DNA from: an uncultured Methanobrevibacter sp.
Lineage (GTDB): Archaea; Methanobacteriota; Methanobacteria; Methanobacteriales; Methanobacteriaceae
Length of the DNA: 64,000 bases
Assembly (NCBI RefSeq): GCF_946184425.1
Contig: NZ_CAMHFP010000001.1
Span: 1-64,000 of the forward strand
Reading direction: 5' to 3'
In this document: piece after piece, positions 19,600 through 28,235 of the stretch
Layout: the number at the start of each line of letters is the position of its first letter
Numbering within the stretch: position 1 is the stretch's first letter
The notes under the pieces: model-generated
Told to the model about the DNA's origin: nothing
Database searches by the model: none
Seen by the model: the letters and a program-made list of their open reading frames with translations, nothing else
Made by a program: the position numbers and the translations under genes

Positions 19600-19742
19600 A
19601 ATTTAATTTATCTTTTTCATTAATAATTAATTTTATGTCAAATATTTTTGTCTAAAACTGATATTCATTCAAATTTTTTAGTTTAAAGGAATTACAGTTT
19701 TGATTAATTTATTATAGGCAAAATTAGAAGTTTGTATAAAAA

Positions 19743-20855
19743 TTAGGATTTGATTTTTTCATATCCCAAATTACATACCAGTATTATTAAAAACAGTGTG
19801 AATATCAAAACCGCAATGGTGCGGTAGTCGCCGGTGTTAATGGCCTTGACGGTTTTTGAGTTGGATGGGTCATTGTTTCTTGAACTGGAATCCTGAGTAA
19901 AAAGGCTTTCAATTGCATTGGTGAGAAGGTTACTATTGATTTGTTTGGAAACTGATGAGCTTACGCCGCCATTTCCGGAAGGTGAAACTGCATTTCCTGA
20001 GGCGCCTCCATGGGAGGTACTTCCATAGTGTGAATCATGCCGAGTTTCACTTTGATCGTCACTGGTACTGACAGGTCCCGGTCTTTCAGGTTCGGTATTG
20101 GGAGATGGACGTTCATATGGTTGAGGCATATTTTCCCAATCATATTCCCGACTTTCTCTTTGGGCGATACTTGCATAGTGGGTGTTATGCTGGGTTTCAC
20201 TTTGCTGTGCACTGGTACGGGTGGTGTTTGAAGTAATTTTTGATGTAACTTGTATGCTGCATCTCAAAGCGTTGTTTGACAGGTCAATGTCGTTGGAATC
20301 GGTTGTTCCATTGACGAAAACTATGAAAGTTCCTTTAACATTTATATTTGTCATTATTGTTAAAGTTGCATCAGTGCCTTCATTCAAGTCTCCGATATTC
20401 CAGATTCCTCTTTTATAATCATATGTTCCGACAGTTGCGTAAGAGGATATGAATTGGAAATCATTCGGCATATCCACATAAACTTTTGTGTTTTTTGCAA
20501 TTCCGTCATTGGCCTTTGCGGTGATGATGAACGGAACTTTAAAACTCATCTCGTTGATGCCGTATGTATTCTTTTCAATGTCTCCAAGTTCCATATCGAC
20601 AATTAAATCAACAGTATTTTGTGAAGGTTGGTTTGCGGAATTGTCTTTAATGATTTCTTTATTGGTATTTTCAAGTACATCTTCATCAACCGGGAGATTT
20701 GCATTGACGCTTCCAGCATCTGCACTGTCAACAGACAGGTATGTGGGTTCTGAAGAATTTGCATTATTGGTGATGTTTTCGCTTGCTGCGGCACTTCCAA
20801 GCAGAAGCAGAGCAGTTAAAATCAACACCAAAGCAAAAGGATACTTGAACTTCAT
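19743..20855 (-). CDS. DUF11-domain surface protein with C-terminal TM anchor
   Basis: A 370-residue surface protein. The signal peptide (YPFALVLILTALLLLGSAAAS) is followed by a variable region and one DUF11-like domain (about 90-205, with VDMPNDFQF and IWNIGDLNEGTDATLTI). A low-complexity linker rich in S, N, Q and H holds two degenerate copies of a QSET(Q/R)H-(N/D)-(T/S)HY motif. One membrane helix near the end (TIAVLIFTLFLIILVCNLGY) probably anchors the protein. I chose ATG 20855, 5 nt after GGTGA; the longer frame begins at TTG 20867. It is on the same strand as the protease operon but 144 bp upstream, so probably a separate unit. Confidence 0.75.
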   Translation of the reverse strand: MKFKYPFALVLILTALLLLGSAAASENITNNANSSEPTYLSVDSADAGSVNANLPVDEDVLENTNKEIIKDNSANQPSQNTVDLIVDMELGDIEKNTYGINEMSFKVPFIITAKANDGIAKNTKVYVDMPNDFQFISSYATVGTYDYKRGIWNIGDLNEGTDATLTIMTNINVKGTFIVFVNGTTDSNDIDLSNNALRCSIQVTSKITSNTTRTSAQQSETQHNTHYASIAQRESREYDWENMPQPYERPSPNTEPERPGPVSTSDDQSETRHDSHYGSTSHGGASGNAVSPSGNGGVSSSVSKQINSNLLTNAIESLFTQDSSSRNNDPSNSKTVKAINTGDYRTIAVLIFTLFLIILVCNLGYEKIKS

Positions 20856-21367
20856 TTTATTCACCAATATTTCACACTCGATTGAAATCGTAAAATCTGT
20901 TATTAAATTTTATATGATTTATGTTATTTTGCTTTTCATTAATTAATGTTTCCATAATTTTGTAAAATTTTCATTACATAAAAAATTCATGTTATTATTG
21001 TATATTATTTTTTTTATTAATTATACAATTCAAATATTTTAAATATTATTTGATGAATTCGTTTAAAAATTAAGTGTGATTTTTTAATTTTTGTTTCGGC
21101 GGTGGCTGTGTGGCAGAAATCATATTCTAAAAAGCATTAAAATCTAAGTATAAAGGGAGAAAAAGATTTGGTGAATTTATAAAAATAAGGTGGGTCATTC
21201 ACCAATCTTTTGAAGTGATTAATAAGGTAAGTTTCCTCATTAATAGGTTAATTCGAGTTTTCCTTTGAATCTCTTCAAGGTGTAATTAAATATATGAAAA
21301 TGCTTCTATTTAAAGATTTCCGAATGTAAGCACTCACTTGCATGTTTAAATCAAAAAATAATTACTT
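20856..21367. other. Intergenic stretch of about 500 bp
   Basis: There is no convincing protein gene between the surface protein and the TetR gene. The part next to 20855 is strongly AT-rich and should hold the surface-protein promoter. The rest has a somewhat higher GC stretch (21100-21260) containing the inverted repeat listed separately. I see no tRNA or known RNA family here. Confidence 0.5.
21168..21205. promoter_or_regulatory. 9-bp inverted repeat, possible operator or RNA hairpin
   Basis: TTGGTGAAT at 21168-21176 and ATTCACCAA at 21197-21205 are exact inverse complements separated by 20 nt. The element lies downstream of the TetR-like gene and upstream of the surface-protein gene, both on the minus strand. 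It could be a terminator-like hairpin or a binding site. Arm length is modest, so chance is not excluded. Confidence 0.3.
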
Positions 21368-21892
21368 TCAAGCTTTAATACTGTTCATAAGTGCATATAA
21401 AACACTATCTGTGAAATCATGGTTTTTTAAAGAGGAATCTTCATTATAAACTTTCCACAAAACAATTGACTGGAAGGTTATGGAAAATACCATCACGCTC
21501 AATGCTGTGGAATCGATATCTCTGACTTTTCCCTTTTCTATTTGTGCTTCGAAGAAAGCTTTAATTTTCAAGATAATCGCACTGGTAATTCTTGAAATTA
21601 AGAGTTTTCTGTTGGTTATGTCTCTCACTTCTTCCATTGCAAGCTTTATTACGCTGAACTCTTCATCCGGAAGATGTAACAGTTCATAGAAATTCCTTTT
21701 AATGTAATCCTCAATCTCCTCATCTCCGGTGAAATCAAAAATATCCTCAAGTTTGCTAATAAGTATATTCATGTAATAGTTTTTAGTCGCTTCAACCAGA
21801 TTCTTTTTATTGTCGAATTTTCTAAAAACAGTTGCCTCATTGACTCCAGCTTGCTTTGCAATCTTTTTTGTGGTGGTCTTTTGCAATCCCAC
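21368..21892 (-). CDS. TetR/AcrR-type regulator, 5' end probably frameshifted
   Basis: A TetR-family regulator. The helix-turn-helix TTTKKIAKQAGVNEATVFRKFDNKKNLVE is intact in sequence (shown here in two overlapping parts: TTTKKIAKQAGVNEATVFRK, then FDNKKNLVE), followed by an all-helical ligand-type domain. The open frame begins only at GTG 21892, after helix 1. The missing part (IIKATFELLQEVG) is encoded in frame just upstream, but with no start codon before a TAA. Another frame from ATG 22005 supplies a plausible N-terminus (MKTELMTRNQVKKKL... FIEKHK). One base missing from the A-run at 21927-21930 would join them. The gene is therefore frameshifted, mis-sequenced, or uses the internal GTG with a shortened DNA-binding domain. 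Targets are unknown. Confidence 0.65.
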   Translation of the reverse strand: MGLQKTTTKKIAKQAGVNEATVFRKFDNKKNLVEATKNYYMNILISKLEDIFDFTGDEEIEDYIKRNFYELLHLPDEEFSVIKLAMEEVRDITNRKLLISRITSAIILKIKAFFEAQIEKGKVRDIDSTALSVMVFSITFQSIVLWKVYNEDSSLKNHDFTDSVLYALMNSIKA

Positions 21893-22177
21893 TTCCTGAA
21901 GAAGCTCAAATGTTGCTTTGATAATCTTTTATGTTTTTCTATAAAAAAGTAAAAGTTATTCAGTTTTTTTTTCACTTGATTTCGTGTCATTAATTCAGTT
22001 TTCATTTTTCAAAATTTCCGGTATCATGAATTTATAAAAAATAGCAAATGTTTTTGACGGCAGTTATTTTGGAGTATTGGCAATCAGATTATGCTTTCTT
22101 TGCAGGTTAAAAATCAGATATTTTTGCCAGACACTATTTTTAAATAAAATATTTTACATATCTAATTATCAAGTGGT

Positions 22178-24382
22178 ATGATGAAAATTAGCAAGATTAT
22201 TTTTTTTATTATGATTTTAATTATTTCCCTATCCTGTGTCAGCGCATCAGATAATGCTACTCAATCACTTCATGACAATAATACCATTTCAACAGGAGAT
22301 GCGGAAATTGCAAATGAAATAAATGTAACATTTGATGAAAAGGTCTATGAACAGGAATTGACAAACATCACGGTCGAAATTCCTGAAAACACATCAGGAA
22401 ACTTGGAATTGAGGATAAATGATTACACATTTTTCAATCAGTCAGTCAACTCATCAGTAAACATTCCGATGGGGCTGCCTCCTCAGAAGTTTCCAGTTGT
22501 GGTTCCAAACGTCTGGCCGCCTTTTGACTCATCAATATATAAGGTATCTGCATTCTTCAACGATGTGGAGTTGGACGTGAACCATGATTTGATTGTGATG
22601 AAGTATCCTAAAGACCACTCTCCGGTATTTCTGATTCCCGAAGAGGTGCTGCAGTTCGGCAAGTCCTATGCGTTCATGCCTGCAGTTCTCTTTCCAAGAT
22701 CTGCCGGTGGCGTTGTGGAAGTCTATCTGGATGAAAAGCTAATCAACAGAACCAGTGTAAAAGGTCCTTTCGTCTATTTGAACGAAACACTGATAACTTC
22801 TCTTGGCATGGGGACCCATAAGCTGATGATGAATTATTCCGGTGACGATTACTTCCTTCCTTATTCCGGCATTTTAACATTCAATGTAACAAATGCTGTA
22901 ATAGGAATTCCTCAAAGCATTTATCTTGACCATGACGACTGCATCACTGTTGACACACAGTCCAGCGGGTATGTAAGCGTATATGTCGATTCAAAATTGG
23001 TCAAAAAAGGGGCACTTGACAAAAAAGGCGAGTTCCTTTATTCCCTTTTCAAAGATGTCACCTGCGGGGAGCATGAAATCATGGTAGTCGTTTCAGCAAA
23101 GGACTTCACAAGAACAAAAACAGTTAAGGCAAATGTAACATATTCTATGAATATGGACTCATATTCCACTTTCAGATACGGTCAAAATAACCATGTTTCT
23201 GTTTACATGCCCCATGACATGTCTTTAAATCTGTTTAAAGTAACAATCAACAACAAAACAGCCACTGCTAAAAAGGAAGATAATTATCTTCTGATTGATA
23301 TATCAAATTTAGCCGTCGGCAACTACACAGTCAGCGTCACATATCTCGGAGACACCAAGTATTATCCGATGTCAGTCAGCGGTAATTTCTCAGTTGCATA
23401 TGAAATCGACATTCCATATTTTGCAGATTTCAATTGCGGTTCTGCTGCGGATATAATACTTCCAAGTGATGCAAACGGAAGTTTTGAAATATACCTTAAT
23501 GGAGTACTCTACAAATCCGTAAAATTGACCAACGGTAAGGCTTCAATAAAACTGGATAATTTGAATCCGGGCAAATACAATATATCTGCAAGATATGTCG
23601 GAAGCGATTATGATGTGGATGAAAAGAACGCAACTCTGATTGGATGGCCTGACATGACATACGAAACCACTGTACGTGTGGGAGATAAGAATGTGCTTCA
23701 CTTCAAAATCCCTAAAAACTGCAAAGGTAGCATATCACTCAAAATTGGTCAAAAAACATATTCATCAACCATTAAAAACGGTGTTGCAACAATTGACCTT
23801 TCAAAACTCAGCGTTGGAGACTGGGACTTTGACCTGAACTATGTCGGAAGTGACGGATATAATGAAACATACTTCATAGGGGTCTATGTTTCTCAGGTTC
23901 CTATAAAAATCGTGGCTTTAAACAATAAACTAACCTACGGTGTCGGAACATATAAGGTTAAAGTAACCGGAACTGACGGAAAAATAGTTAAAAATGCTTT
24001 GGTGACATTTAAAATCAACGGCAAAACATTTAAAAAAGTCAAAACAAACTCACTTGGTATTGCAAGCGTTAAGATCCCGACAATATATGCTCCTAAGTTG
24101 TATTCAATAACTGCAGTATATAAAAATGCCGTTCTGACTAAAAAGGTACTGGTCAATCATCTGATTACATTAAAGGTATCTAAAAAATCATCAAAACTAA
24201 TCATTTCCGCCAAAGCACTTAAAGGCAAAGTTGTCGTATTTAAAGTCGGTGGAAAAACATTCAAGGTAAAAACCAATAAGTTAGGTGTCGCTAAGATAAT
24301 TGTCAAAAATCCTAAAGTCAAAAAACTTGTTGTTGGCGCAAGCTATCTCAAGGACAGTGTCAGAAAAATCATTGTCCTCTAA
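22178..24382 (+). CDS. Secreted adhesin-like protein with Ig-like repeats (734 aa)
   Basis: The signal peptide IIFFIMILIISLSCVSAS is followed by successive Ig-like domains of about 90 residues with the recurring ending (A/N)YxVxxxYxGD/S (for example GNYTVSVTYLGDTKYYP and GKYNISARYVGSDYDV). The last 160 residues are lysine-rich, with TFKINGKTFKKVKTNSLGI and FKVGGKTFKVKTNKLGVA, a two-domain module shared with the next two genes. There is no C-terminal membrane helix, so wall retention may be by charge or binding to pseudomurein (inference). ATG 22178 is followed by another ATG at 22181; AAGTGG lies just upstream. A T-rich tract after the stop is a likely terminator. Confidence 0.85.
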   Translation: MMKISKIIFFIMILIISLSCVSASDNATQSLHDNNTISTGDAEIANEINVTFDEKVYEQELTNITVEIPENTSGNLELRINDYTFFNQSVNSSVNIPMGLPPQKFPVVVPNVWPPFDSSIYKVSAFFNDVELDVNHDLIVMKYPKDHSPVFLIPEEVLQFGKSYAFMPAVLFPRSAGGVVEVYLDEKLINRTSVKGPFVYLNETLITSLGMGTHKLMMNYSGDDYFLPYSGILTFNVTNAVIGIPQSIYLDHDDCITVDTQSSGYVSVYVDSKLVKKGALDKKGEFLYSLFKDVTCGEHEIMVVVSAKDFTRTKTVKANVTYSMNMDSYSTFRYGQNNHVSVYMPHDMSLNLFKVTINNKTATAKKEDNYLLIDISNLAVGNYTVSVTYLGDTKYYPMSVSGNFSVAYEIDIPYFADFNCGSAADIILPSDANGSFEIYLNGVLYKSVKLTNGKASIKLDNLNPGKYNISARYVGSDYDVDEKNATLIGWPDMTYETTVRVGDKNVLHFKIPKNCKGSISLKIGQKTYSSTIKNGVATIDLSKLSVGDWDFDLNYVGSDGYNETYFIGVYVSQVPIKIVALNNKLTYGVGTYKVKVTGTDGKIVKNALVTFKINGKTFKKVKTNSLGIASVKIPTIYAPKLYSITAVYKNAVLTKKVLVNHLITLKVSKKSSKLIISAKALKGKVVVFKVGGKTFKVKTNKLGVAKIIVKNPKVKKLVVGASYLKDSVRKIIVL

Positions 24383-24383
24383 T

Positions 24384-24403
24384 TTTTTTTTATTTTTTTG
24401 CTG
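24384..24403 (+). terminator. T-rich termination tract
   Basis: Two long T-runs directly follow the stop of the 734-residue adhesin gene. Archaeal RNA polymerase stops on such U-rich tracts without needing a hairpin. The next gene has its own leader and ribosome-binding site 60 nt further on. Confidence 0.45.
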
Positions 24404-24467
24404 TTTTTGCATAATTTTTATTATCCCTTAATATTATAACTAATATTGTATTGGAATGGGGATAAAC

Positions 24468-27400
24468 ATGAATGTAAAAAAGATAATGTTTTTTAGTATT
24501 TTGCTTTTAATTTTAACAGTAGGTTGTGTAAGTGCAACGGATAACTTAACTCAGGATGTAAGTCTTCCGGATGATAATTCACATGATATGGAAAGTAGAA
24601 TCCTTGAAACAATCGATGATGAGAGTCTGGGGGATGTCACATATGAATTTGACGTCAGTCCAAACCCTCAAAAGGAAATTGAATACGGCAGGGACTTGCT
24701 TTTGAATGTAATCCTGCCTAGTGACATAAGCGGAAACATATCCTACACTGTCAATTCCAAAAGTTTCAGCATAGGTCAGGACAAGCTTTATTCCGATGCG
24801 GAAAACTATGGCGAACCATCCATTCGTATCAATGCCAATGATTTGAAATACGGACTCAATACATTATCATTTACATATGTGGGTGAGGACTATCCTCAAA
24901 AGACAATAACTAAATCCTACACTCTTGAAAGCAGCATAAAGCTCAATGAACGTTATGTGGGATGGAGTGATGACGGACATGTGACATTAACCCTTCCGGC
25001 AGATGCCAACGGTAACCTGGTTATTTATGAACTGATTTTTTATGACTTGCCGGATGACATTTGGGGATATGGTGCAAGATACAACCAGATTGCGGCTGCC
25101 CCACTTACAAACGGTTTTGCAAATGTTTCAGTTTCCAATTTAAACCCCGGACGCCATTACATTTATGCCAACTATACTGGCAGTGATTACAGGGTCAATT
25201 TTGAATTCAGCCTCAATAACATGGCTCTTGAAAAGGCGATATATGAGAAGGAATATGATGCGTATTTTGAAGTAATCCCAAAGATTGATTTGCCAAGCAG
25301 AATATATACTTCCAACGAATATATAATTGATTTCAGATTGCCTGAAAGTTATAATGGCATTTTAACAGTAAATGTGGGCAATGAAGAGAGAAATTTCACA
25401 GTAAGTAATGGGAAAGTTTCATTTAAACTATTCAATATAGAATCTGCAGGTCATGTCGCAGGAGAAGAGTTTGATTACATAAACATTAAGGTATTCTATA
25501 ATGACAATCGCTACAACTATAAGTTCGATAACTCATATGTGGTTTTCGTATCTGATGCCCAGTCAGTAAGCGAGTTTGATGTGATAAACTATACCAAAAA
25601 GGTTTTGAAAGGTGAAATCAACGACATCAGTATGGCATTTCCAGAAGGGTCCTCCGGAAGGGTGGATATTTTTCTTGACGGTGAAAAAATTGATGAGGTG
25701 TCAGTCAGTGGCAATATTTTGGGTTATGACCTTTCAACACAGAGCATTGATTTGGGTTCTCATAAACTGACATTTCAATATGTGGACGATGGGAATATCG
25801 TAAAAACAAAATCAATAGATTTTGAAGTGACATACATTGATGTGGACTATCAGGACACAATTGAAATAGGTCCTACTGCTGGTGGAAATACAATAAACGT
25901 AAGGCTTCTTGATGATGCGACAGGTAGCGTAAGGATATCAATAGACGGTGGAACTGCAGCTCAGGGAACAATCGAGGATGGAGGATACATCTTTGATATT
26001 AGAGACATTTCCATCGGAAACCACGACATCGAGGTAAGCTATTCAGGTAATTATCCTGCATATTCACTCAAATTCACAATAAACGCAATTCCTCAACAGA
26101 ACATCCAGCTCAACGACATAATTTACGGTCAGCACAATAACGTTACCTTGGAATTGCCTGAAGGCTCAACAGGAACCGCAACACTGACAGTTGGAACCAA
26201 GAAATTCACAGCCAAAATCAATGACGACGGTGAAGCTGTCTTTGATGTGTACGGTCTCAGTCAGGGAAGCTATTCCTGGACTTTGGACTATCAGGGCGAT
26301 GATGTATTTCCTGCTTATAAAAGCACAGGATCTGTAAGGGTTGTCTATAAGATTATAAGTAATGCGGATTACAGGGACAGGGTATATGCTGATGAGGATG
26401 TCACATTCACTTTGGTGCTGCCGACAAATGCGAAAGGTAGTCTCGTTCTCAGCCGGTACAGTGAAAGCAAGGGAAGCTTTGAGATAATTGACTCCGCTAG
26501 GGTGATAAATGGAAAAGCTCAAATAGTCTTTTTCAATCTAAATGTTGGTGAAAATGTATTCAAAGCCGAATATTCAGGACAGGATTATGCTGTGATTGCA
26601 TTCAATGATTCTGTTCAGGTCATAAATCGAGCAATACTTCCTGAAAACAAAGGAATTCTTGTTGGAAATCCTGCAGAATATGAAATTCAATTGGAAGATG
26701 ATGCCAATACGACATTAAGGGTTTATATGGAAATAGATGGCAGCTACCGTTTGATTCAGCAGAGTGAATTAATCAACGGACATGCAACAGTCACATTGGA
26801 CAATCTGTCTGTGGGATTGTACAATCTCAAATTCGAGTCCGGAAGCGGATGGTCCCATAAGGTTTATCTTTCTGTCGATGATAGTGTTTCATGGAAAATA
26901 ATTCCGAAGGTGAAACTGGGTGAAAACAATGTGTTTGAAGCCAGATTGCCGTCAAACACATCTGGAACATTCACAATTACAGTATCTCATCCGGTATATT
27001 CATATTCACAAAAAACTCTTCACTTACTGACTGTGAAATATGACAATGGATTTGTGGCAGTTCCCTCATCAATGTTATATGTTGGAGAATATAAGGTTTT
27101 GAATTTTACATTCAACGACACCACATACGGTGTCAACGAATTCACAATTCCTGATGCAGACCTTGCCAAATTCATAATCGAAAACAGGCCAAGCGTTAGG
27201 GTTTCAAAGGTAAATTCCACTTTAACAATAGAATTTCCAAAAGACGCAACAGGGGAAGTCATTATTCCATTGGCGGGCAGGCAGTACATAAGGACTTTGG
27301 ATATGGGCAGAACTGTTATATCAGGTGTTGATCCTAATCTGGAAAGCATCATCCTCACATATCTCGGAAGCAAGATGTATTCTCAGATTGTCAATGGAAA

Positions 27401-28022
27401 AATTGAGGTTATGGATTTGAATGTTTATAATGCTTCACAGCCTTCTCATAATCCTGATACACAAAATTCCTCTTCCCAAATCCGAGTCGCAGCTAAGGTG
27501 ATTGCAAAAGACACTGTTGTGGTCTATTCTGCCAAAGGAAAATATAATGTGGCGGTCTATGGAACTGATGGAAAAGCTGCTGCGGGTGTTTATGTGGTCT
27601 TTAAGATTGCCGGAAAACAGGTGGCTAGAATCAAGACAAATTCCAGAGGCATTGCAAGCTATACTGTAAACCTGAATCCTGGCGTTTATAAGCTTTCAGC
27701 CACATCTTTGGGAAAAACAGTAACTAAAAAATTAACAGTAAAACATGTTTTAGTTCTTAAAAGTGTCAAAATCAAAAAATCAGCAAGATATCTGGTTTTG
27801 CAGGCTGCTTTAAGCAAAATCAATGGAAAATATCTCGTTTCTAAAAGGATAGTCTTCAAGTTCAACGGCAGAAACTACATTGCAAAAACAAACAAGTATG
27901 GAATTGCAAAGCTGACTGTCAAATCAGTCATCCTTAAAAAACTCCGAGTGGGAAGAAACGTCGCATACCAGGCAACATATCTAAAAGACACTGTTAAAAA
28001 ATCTGCAAAGGTTTTAAGATAA
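24468..28022 (+). CDS. Secreted adhesin-like protein with Ig-like repeats (1184 aa)
   Basis: It has a signal peptide (IMFFSILLLILTVGCVSAT) and about ten Ig-like repeats of 85-100 residues, each with a conserved LP-x-(D/N)-A-x-G start (for example LPADANGNL, LPTNAKGSL, LPSNTSGTF) and an LxxGxYxxxxxYxG end. The lysine-rich C-terminal module (FKIAGKQVARIKTNSRGIAS and KFNGRNYIAKTNKYGIAK) matches its neighbours. ATG 24468 follows GGGG; ATG 24456 lies at the Shine-Dalgarno itself and is less likely. Tandem paralogue of the genes on both sides, probably by duplication. Expected role: surface attachment to partners or matrix, by analogy with other methanogen adhesin-like proteins. Confidence 0.85.
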   Translation: MNVKKIMFFSILLLILTVGCVSATDNLTQDVSLPDDNSHDMESRILETIDDESLGDVTYEFDVSPNPQKEIEYGRDLLLNVILPSDISGNISYTVNSKSFSIGQDKLYSDAENYGEPSIRINANDLKYGLNTLSFTYVGEDYPQKTITKSYTLESSIKLNERYVGWSDDGHVTLTLPADANGNLVIYELIFYDLPDDIWGYGARYNQIAAAPLTNGFANVSVSNLNPGRHYIYANYTGSDYRVNFEFSLNNMALEKAIYEKEYDAYFEVIPKIDLPSRIYTSNEYIIDFRLPESYNGILTVNVGNEERNFTVSNGKVSFKLFNIESAGHVAGEEFDYINIKVFYNDNRYNYKFDNSYVVFVSDAQSVSEFDVINYTKKVLKGEINDISMAFPEGSSGRVDIFLDGEKIDEVSVSGNILGYDLSTQSIDLGSHKLTFQYVDDGNIVKTKSIDFEVTYIDVDYQDTIEIGPTAGGNTINVRLLDDATGSVRISIDGGTAAQGTIEDGGYIFDIRDISIGNHDIEVSYSGNYPAYSLKFTINAIPQQNIQLNDIIYGQHNNVTLELPEGSTGTATLTVGTKKFTAKINDDGEAVFDVYGLSQGSYSWTLDYQGDDVFPAYKSTGSVRVVYKIISNADYRDRVYADEDVTFTLVLPTNAKGSLVLSRYSESKGSFEIIDSARVINGKAQIVFFNLNVGENVFKAEYSGQDYAVIAFNDSVQVINRAILPENKGILVGNPAEYEIQLEDDANTTLRVYMEIDGSYRLIQQSELINGHATVTLDNLSVGLYNLKFESGSGWSHKVYLSVDDSVSWKIIPKVKLGENNVFEARLPSNTSGTFTITVSHPVYSYSQKTLHLLTVKYDNGFVAVPSSMLYVGEYKVLNFTFNDTTYGVNEFTIPDADLAKFIIENRPSVRVSKVNSTLTIEFPKDATGEVIIPLAGRQYIRTLDMGRTVISGVDPNLESIILTYLGSKMYSQIVNGKIEVMDLNVYNASQPSHNPDTQNSSSQIRVAAKVIAKDTVVVYSAKGKYNVAVYGTDGKAAAGVYVVFKIAGKQVARIKTNSRGIASYTVNLNPGVYKLSATSLGKTVTKKLTVKHVLVLKSVKIKKSARYLVLQAALSKINGKYLVSKRIVFKFNGRNYIAKTNKYGIAKLTVKSVILKKLRVGRNVAYQATYLKDTVKKSAKVLR

Positions 28023-28235
28023 CTGGAATTTTTTTCAATTATTTTTATATTTTTTTTAATTATTTATAATTTCTTTTTATTTTTTAAAAAATATTCTTAT
28101 AATTTTATTAAAGTTGAATTATGTATTTAGTTTATCTTATTTTCCCGAATAATTCATTAAACTTATATGTTACATGTAATAAAAATAATACATGTATTCA
28201 AGTTGAATATAATTAAAAATAATTTGGGGATAAAA

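Noticed and set aside
12358-19606. Plus-strand ORFs of 60-160 codons across the giant minus-strand gene
   Set aside because: They lie opposite a 2413-codon gene with clear domains, have no ribosome-binding sites and show low-complexity shadow composition.
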